Shown here: in pieces, positions 55,727-64,000 of the stretch
How positions within the stretch are numbered: position 1 is the stretch's first letter
How the letters are laid out: each line of letters starts with the position of its first letter
DNA from: Kalaharituber pfeilii
Taxonomy: Eukaryota > Ascomycota > Pezizomycetes > Pezizales > Pezizaceae
Direction: 5' to 3'
Length of the DNA stretch: 64,000 nucleotides
Assembly (NCBI GenBank): GCA_015179045.1
Contig: WHUZ01000019.1
Location: 434,001-498,000 of the forward strand
Notes under the pieces: generated by a model
What the model was told of the DNA's origin: nothing
What the model saw: the letters and a program-made list of their open reading frames with translations, nothing else
Database searches by the model: none
Translations under genes and position numbers: made by a program

Positions 55727-57593
55727 GGTGAAGGGAGCATTTGCCGGTTCACTGTCTCTCTGGGAGCGGGCGCAGCAGAGAGCAGGAGGGCGGGGAGGAG
55801 GGGGAGAGGGGGAAGAGAGAAGCTGTGACGCCTGCTGCGTTGTTTTCTGCCGGCTCCTTTTTCTGCTGGCTCCTTGCTGCTGGTGCTGGTGCTGGTGCTG
55901 GTGCTGGTGCGTTGTGCCTGCGCTGATGCCGCGTGCGGAAGCTCAGTGGCCGCTCTGCTTCGTTTGGTTCGTTTGGCGGGAGACGATGACGGCGTGTTTG
56001 CGCTGTGCTGTGCTGTCTGTGCTGCCTGCACGATTACGCTGCGCGCCCGTCGCGCAGCGCCATTATTCAGCACCGCGGCTTAGTCAGCGCATGCCTCGCT
56101 ATGATGTAAGTGTGCAGCGAGCACACAATGCCTTTGTGCAGGGCAAACGCATTGTCAGCTGTTGCAACAGGAGGCCCCTGACTAACCCCTTCCCCCTCTT
56201 CAACGACTACCCTCCATGCGCACTTCACAAGCTACAAGCGTCCCAAAAAGATTCCCCCCTCAGGGACTTAATGTATCTAAAACATCAGGCGAAGGGCGTG
56301 AAGCTTAATCTGCACCCGCCCCCCACCCCTCCCCCGTGAACAATCGATAACCGCATGGCGAGTTGTCCCCAGGTTGCAAATCAAGTTGCGGAAAGATCAA
56401 CTGGCAGCTTCCTTTACCGCCCCTTTCGTGTGCAGTGCACTGCTTTTTTAGAAAATACAGGACGATCCTTTCTCGGCAGAAAACGAGCTGGTTATATTGA
56501 GCCTTGGTGGTTATCGCTCAGACAAGTTTAGAGTCTTTTTCTCAGCTTGTTGAGGATTCCGGCTAGACCAATCCTGACTGGTCAGGGATCCACCATATTC
56601 CCAAACTGGACACATGAGAGACAGAAGCTCGTAGACCTTAGCTACACTACCTACGCGGGTGGTGCCCTTCCGCTATTTTTTGCTCCCTTTCCATACCCAA
56701 TGTCTCATTTATGTTACAGTTGCCTGAACTTGATTTTGGCTACGAGATCATGATAGAGTCGCAAAAAGAGTATATTGTCCATATGCAGCCAAACGCGCAG
56801 ATGCAGGAGCAAGCACAATGACCACTAGCCATAGGTGCATACATAGAAGCTAGCCCTCAAATCGATCTGCATGGCGCTCTCGCGGGATTTACTACTTTAT
56901 TTCTGCGTTAATGTGACATGGTTCGAGGCCGCGGGACCACCAGGGGGAGAGTGATCTGCCAGGGCGGGAGCGGATGTGACCTACTAGCACCTACCTAGGT
57001 AGCATATTAACCTTTTATCAACGCGGTTCAGGAACCAGATACCACATTATTCCAATTTTCAATGCGAGGGCTGTGAAGTGGAACGTGGGAATAAGCGTAT
57101 CAACATTGGTGTGTTGCATGAGCATCTTGTTTTTTGTGCTACTGTATCTTTCTGCACTTGTTCATTCTCTCTTTTGTTTGTTTTTTTTGAGAAAATTGCT
57201 TTTCTTTTTTTCAAAGTGTCGCAAGCACGTTGGAATCGTGGCCTTCCTTCCCTCGCAAGCACTAGGTCGTACGTTGACCGGCTTGGTACCACCTTTTTTG
57301 TGTTTTTTTTACTGGCTTATCATATATCTCTGGTCAAGTAATGCGATATCTGCTGCAACACTGATACCCCATAATCTGCGTCTTGCATATGTGATTGCAC
57401 CTGACACCATACCTCTGACCAATTCCCGTTAATTTCTTTGCAATCTTTGATTTTTCTTTGCCGTCCCACTTTACGGTAACTAAGCACCACAAACCCCAAT
57501 CGATCCGGCCCCCGTGCGCCACAGGACACCACGAAAAACTCAAAACACACTAACAACTTCCCCAATTTCGTAAACAGTTACTGGATTATCAGG
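55727..57593. promoter_or_regulatory. Divergent intergenic region between two genes
   Basis: About 1.9 kb between the start of the minus-strand RING gene and the plus-strand membrane-protein gene. It holds a GCTGGT hexanucleotide repeat (55876-55911), C/T- and A/T-rich blocks, and no convincing coding sequence. It presumably carries both promoters; no specific binding site can be assigned. Confidence 0.4.
55876..55911. repeat. GCTGGT hexanucleotide microsatellite
   Basis: Six uninterrupted units of GCTGGT about 150 bp upstream of the RING-gene ATG, inside its probable promoter or 5' leader. Confidence 0.9.
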
Positions 57594-59837
57594 ATGAAGC
57601 TCTGGCCAGCTTCGCTGTCTTTATCGAGGAGGAGGAAGAACGGAGGTACGCTTCCTATGACAGAGAAAAATATGGCGAGTATGAGGGGTGCGGCGGGAGA
57701 AGCGGTCGGGACTGGGTCGGGGAAGAGAACGACGGGTACTGTTACTACTTCCGGAACGACTTCGACTCCAGCTACACGCGTCACCATTTCACAAAACTAC
57801 TTTCGAGAGGAGCCGAGAACGGTGCACACGCCGCAGAGTCTCAGGGGGATATTAGAACAGGACGGGATTTTGGACAACAGGATGACGTTGTATGCTGTTT
57901 TCCCCCATGCGATACTACTAAATTCTTCCATTCCTGGGACAGGAAAATAGCAGGCTAATCATTATGTAGTGTGGTGGTGGAGGGACAACAAGACTGGGTT
58001 GCGACTGAGATGTCGAGGAATAGAATCCCGGGAATGCCGGCGCGACTATGGTCACATCCGAGGACTCCGGATGTTCGTCCACTTGCACTACCGCAGATGT
58101 GTGATGGGGGTGGTTAGTATCTTTCGAAAGGGATGAACTCAAAGTCGGCAACACTGATTGATTCTTGGGAAAAAAATCCAGGATTTTATTTTGAACTTGA
58201 CGTGCCGTCCACAGGTAGTAGTGGTAAGTTCACCTTTCCATGGTATCATAGTATCATTAACCCCCTACATGCTAATCTGAGACCGCAGACCCGACCTGCG
58301 CCACTCGCATCCGATGCTACGTCCACATCCGTCCCCGACCCAGCATCCCCCCATCAACTCTCCCGAGAACCCGCCGCCCCGCCTCCACCACCACCACCAC
58401 CACAACCGCGGCCCCAGCTACCTTCCCGTCGCTGCAAGCCCTGTGTTTATCGGCCCCTGCATCACTTTCATCGTCGTCACTCCACAGCCACCGCCGCCTG
58501 CAACGTCCCGCAATGCAGACCTCTCACTTGCCGTCCAACTCAAAAAGTACTTCCGCGCGGCCAACAACCTGCGCATCGAGCGCCTCAAGCAGAACCCAGC
58601 ATGGATCGTGCTCGACCTACTAACCCTCACAGGCACCACGCCCGGTGACGACTGGGTCTCTTGTTTGGAGGACATGCCGACGTGGGACTTTTTGTTCCCT
58701 GCAGCAGCCGCTGCTGAGGAGGAGGGGACAGGGTCCGGTTTGATGTCCCTGTGGCCGCTTGGCAGGAGGAAGGAGCGGAAAAGGGGCATACGTATGTTCC
58801 CGGAGGAAGCGGAGGAAAAGGCATGGGCGCTGCATAGATACATGAATATGCTGCTTGTGATTATGGGACACATTAACGCGCTGAAGAATTTACTGGAAAG
58901 GGTGCTGACGATTGCGGGAGGGCTGGATCAAAGTCTGGCGATCAGTACCTCCAATCCCGGTAATGGGAATGGGAATAATACGCAGTCTTCACCGCCCTCA
59001 CCGGCACCAGCACAGGGGCAACCATTCCAGCAAACCGCAGCCGCTACCTCGGCATCACCACCGCCGCCGCCGCCGCCGCCGCCATTACAGGCAAACGTGA
59101 CATTCTCAAATGTCCCAAGGCGAAGATCATATTCGAGCATTAACGAAGAGCCTGAAGAGCACTCAGCAGCACACCCTGGACCCTCCTTCTATCCGACTCA
59201 CTCCGGGTCCACAGGCGCCCGCGTGTCCTCCTCACTCAGCGTCGTCCACCCCTCGCATCTACGCGCCGCGTCGTCCGCGTCGTCGATCATGTCAAGTTCG
59301 AGTCCGTCGTCTACCCCGGTGCCGGGGGCCTCTGGGCAGCCAGCGCAGGTCCAAGGCGGAGCAAGGAACTCAGTATACGGGCTCCCATATACATATCATG
59401 CTTCTCAGTCACCGCTGCCTGCAGGCCCTTCATCACACCCTGCACTCCACCAAGCCCTGCCCGCTCCAGCAATCACCCTCAGCGTACCGACCAAATCCTT
59501 AAAATCGCTCACAACAACGCACCTGACGACGCTGAACTACACGCTCGCGCACCTGATGCACCTGCATTCGCAGGCGGGGAATCTGACGAGGTATTTAGAG
59601 TACACTACTGCCGCTGCTTCGCGAGGGAGCGCGGCGACTAGCGCGGCGCTGGGAGTGGTAGTGGGCCCTGTGCTGTTGGTCGGGTTGGTGTTTTTGATGG
59701 TGGGGTTCAAGGGTGGGGATGTGGTGGAAGGAGGGGGAGGAGTAGGCGCACAGGGGTGGGTGTATCCGGTGATTGGGCTCGTGGTGGTGGGGGTTGTAGG
59801 GGGTGCTGTGGGTGTCGTAAGGAGAGTAGGGATGTGA
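57594..59837 (+). CDS. Uncharacterised multi-exon membrane protein
   Basis: I do not recognise the family. Likely exons: one ending near 57950 (TPQSLRGILEQDGI, MTLYAVFPHAILLN); one near 58133-58318 (LIDSWEKNPGFYFELDVPS, FTFPWYHSI); and a long one to the stop at 59837. A GT-AG intron from about 58319 to 58416 would join SDAT to YLPVAASPVFIGPCITFIVV in frame. The long exon has a hydrophobic segment (VFIGPCITFIVV), a soluble helical part (LAVQLKKYFRAANNLRIERL), a Pro/Ser-rich disordered stretch with poly-Pro, and two C-terminal membrane segments (VVVGPVLLVGLVFLMVGF and VYPVIGLVVVGVVGG). Exon borders and the start (57594 is the first ATG of the first open frame) are uncertain. Confidence 0.5.
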
Positions 59838-61562
59838 TTGAGCGCTGGATAGGGGGACGGGGGGATATTGAGAATGGGGTTGGGGTAGGGCGATGCGGGT
59901 AATATCCACGCAAATATGATAATGTTTCATTATTCCTCTCACGTCCTTTAGCACAGCATTTCTTTCTCAACTGCGCGTTGTATATGTATTGTGTTCTTTA
60001 TGCCCCTTTTTGTCGACTTCATTTTGATGTAATTTAGCTTTTTTTTCCTCCTTCAAGGTTTTACCTTTTTTCAGTTCTTAGAGAATGTTTAATAAGCGAT
60101 AGGGAATCATTTGAGGCACGGGTTCTGAGGTGGTAGTCTCCGTGCCTAGGGGGGGGTTTGGGTAGTTTTACATAAACTGGACTTACCCTGAATATCCACA
60201 CTCCCCACCCGTAAATGAAATCGGTAACTGAGAAAATGTAACAAACAGAGTTTAGCAAAATAACCAACGTTTTTTTTCTTTACCCTACCGCAGGATACCA
60301 TATTATTTTTGTATAGGGGCATCAGAGGGGGTAGAGAATAACCCAATTCTAGATCTACACGATATGAGATAATACTTTCTCATATATGATTTTTTATAGA
60401 AACATACAACTTTATAGTTAACATTTTGACAAGGTATGCATAGCCATCCGGGAAGGTGCACGGCGTTTGGAAATTAAAAAAAAAGGAAAAATATGTTTAT
60501 ATACTCGATATCGTTTGAATGTATATGTATCAACCCGTTGATTTATATAAATTGTTTTTTATGTTTGGTATATGTGCTAGATCCGCAAATTGATAAATAA
60601 ATAAATAAATAAAATATCTCCACTTTTTTACCTACTGCCCACCAACCTCGGCTTTTCTATCATCCCCTATATCGGCACATTTTAAACTCCCCCCCCACCC
60701 CGGCTATACCAGTCCATAAAGAAAATTTCCAAACCAAAATTCACCAAGTTTAAACCACCACTTGGGCCCCTGAGAATATTGATGAAAATATATATTACCC
60801 AGCCAGTCTTCCCCCTAATTCAAGTAAGATCCTGATACAGTAGGTTAGGATATGATGAATATCAACAGATTCTAGATTGTTGTTTGTTGTATACAAATGG
60901 CTTGATTGGGATTAATACGTGCTGAAGGAAATATTGATATGGTGGTGTTGGGACGGAGCCCAAAGGACGGAGCCTAATAGGGGAGGTCAAGTCTATTTTG
61001 TGATGATTTTGTCTCATCTCGAGTCAAGACTAAGGCCTTGAATAGTGTGGCTCGTACATCTGAAGCTTCTGTTACCGCTATGCGCCATATGAGCCATGCA
61101 GCCCTGACAGGTAGGTAACGTGGAGGCGGAAAAGATAAAAATTTGTGTTTATAGGAATTGCATAAACCGCCATTTGATTTCCGATATATCATAATCCATG
61201 AAATTAAAAAAATGTACTTTATTCCAGAGTTTATTCATAAACAAAAACTCTGGACCACTACACCTTCAACAAAAATATTACTTTTCTATAAACCAAATAG
61301 ATTAGACTGTATTTAGGTCATACACTTGGAAACTTTGAGGGATATTCAAAGATAGGTTTGGTGCCGGAAGTTAATAATCAACATGAAATTTGCGACACAA
61401 CCAACGCAACGCAACCCCTATCAGCAACCGCAACCTGATATGAACTAAGGTAGAAATATCAAAAATCTATACTATTTGAGACACTCTATCATTCTATAAT
61501 ATTTTCATGGCAAAATCTTCATTCGTTGTAAAACTGAAAAGGTTCAATTTTTTTTTACTCTC
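59838..61562. other. A/T-rich stretch without a gene
   Basis: Begins with the probable 3' UTR of the preceding gene (TTTCTTTCTC and T-rich tracts at 59960-60060). An ATAA microsatellite lies at 60592-60612. No coding signal. Confidence 0.5.
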
Positions 61563-62087
61563 TTAGGAATGTAGAAAGTTGTTACATGCCAAGCCCCATA
61601 CAAATGGATTAGTCATCACAGGGTGCCCCCTCTCGCACCCGCCAGTGACTCTCATATAGCTCCGTACATGATTTTTGAAGGCCTCTGTACCATATTGATG
61701 ACCATCCTTATATGCCTGCATTAATACGAAGCAGTTCTCAAGAGCATACTTCTTTGCTGCACCCCAATATAGTTCTATGAAATTCATTTCACAATGAAAT
61801 CGAGGATAAAATAAAACAATATGTAATGTGACCGTGTAAAGCGGCTGAAAGGTGCGCGATTGCTCACCAGCAAAATGACACATATGGTGCTGCTTACTAA
61901 TGCTGTCCAGCAATGTTACAACATGTCGGTTAACTTCCGGCACCATATCAAAGAAAAATTTCGTTATCAAAGATTTGAAATCGGCTTTGAACTCCGAAAC
62001 ACCTGCCCCCCCCACCCCCATCCCCGTGGAAAAATTGAGTTTGGGTAACAAGAGCACACATACATAATTGGGGTGAGGTTGTGCCAA
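61563..62087 (-). pseudogene. C-terminal relic of a fungal DDE transposase
   Basis: The frame contains VLFYPRFHCEMNFIELYWGA, then AKKYALENC, then MQAYKDGHQYGTEAF. The FHCE-N-IE-YWG block around the catalytic Glu is a hallmark of a fungal DDE transposase group, followed by its usual tail. The N-terminal two thirds and the first two Asp residues are absent. It shares the AY[RK]DG..YGT tail with the deleted element at 30460-31545, so both probably derive from related transposons. No TIR pair was found around it. Confidence 0.7.
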
Positions 62088-64000
62088 GAACTAGATGATA
62101 GGCTGGGTTTCTGGTTGAAAAAGACGCCACAAAAGTTAAAAGTTCTAGAACTTTAATTCGCGATAAAGGCACTTCAAATTGAGTTTCTCTTGATAATTCG
62201 TTTGTGTTAAGGATCTTCCTTTACATTTATATTGTATCTAGCCTGAGATCTGAGTGGGTAACCCTCTCGTGAAAATCCAGATTTATACGTGTCCGAGTCC
62301 TGAATACTGCATCGCAATATGTAATCATATACTTTGCAACCCCGTTTGCGACTAGATAAAAACGCAAAAAATAATAGACAGGTTTTGTGCGAAGCCTAAA
62401 TTTGCGGGTAACTTAATTATTAATAATGCTAAAACCCTGACGTAAATAACTTATCTTGAGACAATTGTGGGAATTTTACAGTCTTAAGGGTCAGTTTTCC
62501 GGATTTCGGAACGGATAATAAGCACATTGTTGCTAAGGCGCCATATTTTCTTTTCCAAAATCCTGAAAAAAAGTTCGGGGGTTGTAAAAACCTCTCTAAT
62601 GCGGTTTACCGGTAAACGGTGTTTGAAACAAATTCTGTAATGGAGAAGAACTGGATTGTCCTGGACTTGATAAAAATTCTGAAATCTGGAAAAATCGAAT
62701 ACGGCTATCAACGTTAAACGGTTGATAAAGTCATGTTTGAATCCCGTATTGTTACCAGTTGCTCAAAACTGCAATCCATGCATGCCAACATCTATCACAG
62801 ATCTACCTCCATTAAAGATAAGTGCTTTTACGGATACTCTACCCATTTATGCAATGCAGATCCATGCTTACTCCAGGCAGCTTCGTTACCAAGGATACCA
62901 ACGCCACAGAACATGGCCGTCCGCGGGGGCGGTCCGTCAGCGCCCCACGATGATCCTGCTGGAGTTCACTGTCGTTCCTGCGGCAAGCAACGAAGTGGCC
63001 TGTTCATTTCAGCATAGCTGCTCTCCACTAGGATTGTGATAGCTTCCGCCGAGAAACCTTGTACTTTACCAGCCATCGACCGTAATCCTTTTGAACACGG
63101 TCCAATGCTGTAAGTACTAGTACATCCAGATATCGTAGGATCTCGACGCCGCAGATGATTCGTTCTTTTTACGTCATCCCTACAGTCTCGGTGGCAGCTA
63201 GCCGCTGCGCCGTTAACCAGCCTGTCAGACACGCCCTTGGCGGCCTTGAGAACTGCTGATCGCGAAATTTCATTGCTAAGTGCACTGGACGCCCCGTGAC
63301 CCCCAACGAAAGAGGCAAAAACCAATGTATTCATATTGTAATCATGTCACAAGAGATCTACAAATTCAGCCAGGAAACCAGATGTCTCGTAAGCTTAATT
63401 AGCGTCAACCAGGCACCAAGTTTCTAATTTCGAACAAACGAAGGCCACATTGCTTTCTAGAATTCTTCATTCACTGGGAGACCCCTGTCTGCTTGGAAAC
63501 GCATGGACATACGAGCAAATTTCTTTGTTCCCTGCCTTGAAAACGGTAACCTCTACGCCATTATTAGACAAATGATAGCTCAAACCATATTTTCGGGAGG
63601 TACTTGGTGATGACTTGTAGATACCTCACTTCAACCTAACATGGATGCCAAGAATCATTATGAATGTCCCAGCCCGTTCGGCCAACGCAGCCTGCACGGA
63701 ACAAACATCCGGTCTCATGTGCTTACATTGCTTCATTCGCTCGAATAGGTAGTAACCAGGATCATTTGGGACAAGTGATCTATTCCCTATGCCTCAAAGC
63801 CAGGATAACAGGTCCCCCAGCCCACAATATTGGATTTCCTAAGCAGCCACAACAAAATGACTGAAACACAGCTCCATGCGTGGACTGAACCCAATCGTTG
63901 TGACAACCCATAGTGTTACCACTGAGTTCGGCATGGCCATTGCATGTGCACATACTAGTACTATATGTGGATCCGGCAATGTCTGCCGGCCAGTAAGCTT
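62088..64000. other. Right end of window, no supported gene
   Basis: Short open frames only. Near 62240-62300 and 62560-62720 a few phrases (ACCCTCTCGTGAAAATCC, TTCTGAAATCTGGAAAA) resemble parts of the MITE-like mosaic at 50190-50949, so decayed relatives may be present. Confidence 0.4.

Noticed and set aside
55323..56339. 338-codon plus-strand open frame overlapping the start of the Asi3-like gene
   Set aside because: Low-complexity, Ala/Pro- and Cys/Trp-rich translation of GC-rich sequence antisense to a better-supported gene.
63915..63950. 5S rRNA-like string (minus strand CCATGCCGAACTCAG)
   Set aside because: The match is about 15 bases to the bacterial type, not the fungal nuclear 5S; no further 5S helices are visible.

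Overview
This window looks like nuclear DNA from a filamentous ascomycete (Pezizomycotina; the genus cannot be told from sequence alone). The evidence is short GT-AG introns with CTAAC branch boxes, fungal NLR genes with near-identical ankyrin repeats, a Tad-type non-LTR retrotransposon, and a gene resembling the Asi3 family of membrane RING ligases. Gene density is low. Most of the first 35 kb is transposon-derived or duplicated, and the conserved single-copy genes lie at 52-60 kb.

Layout. Bases 1-890 hold a relic of a LINE ORF1. Bases 890-19434 and 24709-34729 are two same-orientation copies of one segment. Each copy has a minus-strand NACHT-ankyrin receptor gene (NLR-A, NLR-B) followed by about 2.5 kb of gene-poor DNA. 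Copy A is interrupted at 8832-17554 by a TIR element that itself contains an apparently intact 6.6 kb Tad-like LINE with a 12-bp target duplication. Copy B is interrupted by an internally deleted TA-flanked DNA transposon (30460-31545) and a 680-bp MITE (33333-34012). Each copy supplies the unoccupied site for the other's insertions. Between the copies (19435-24708) lie decayed LTR-retrotransposon pieces, a broken repeat-rich gene and several minisatellites.

Bases 34730-44302 contain no gene I can support. Bases 44303-49945 hold a third receptor, NLR-C, on the plus strand. It has eight exons that join into one open frame of 1681 residues, with a different N-terminal domain and a different ankyrin family. 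Bases 52562-55726 (minus) encode an Asi3-like membrane RING protein. Bases 57594-59837 (plus) encode an uncharacterised membrane protein. A transposase relic lies at 61563-62087.

How the genes relate. All three NLRs share an intron inside the Walker A proline codon and another inside the Met codon of GMFLWV, so their NACHT cores appear to have a common origin despite unrelated N-terminal domains and different repeats. The ankyrin arrays (32, 16 and about 16 near-identical 33-residue units) are being homogenised and resized, as expected of fungal non-self-recognition receptors. NLR-A has a one-base deletion in the array and NLR-B a two-base frame change in the N-terminal domain, so neither duplicate reads through as a full protein while NLR-C does. 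The most interesting signals are the 25-nt micro-exon carrying the P-loop, the complementary damage in the duplicates, and a Cys-rich motif preserved mainly by synonymous changes.
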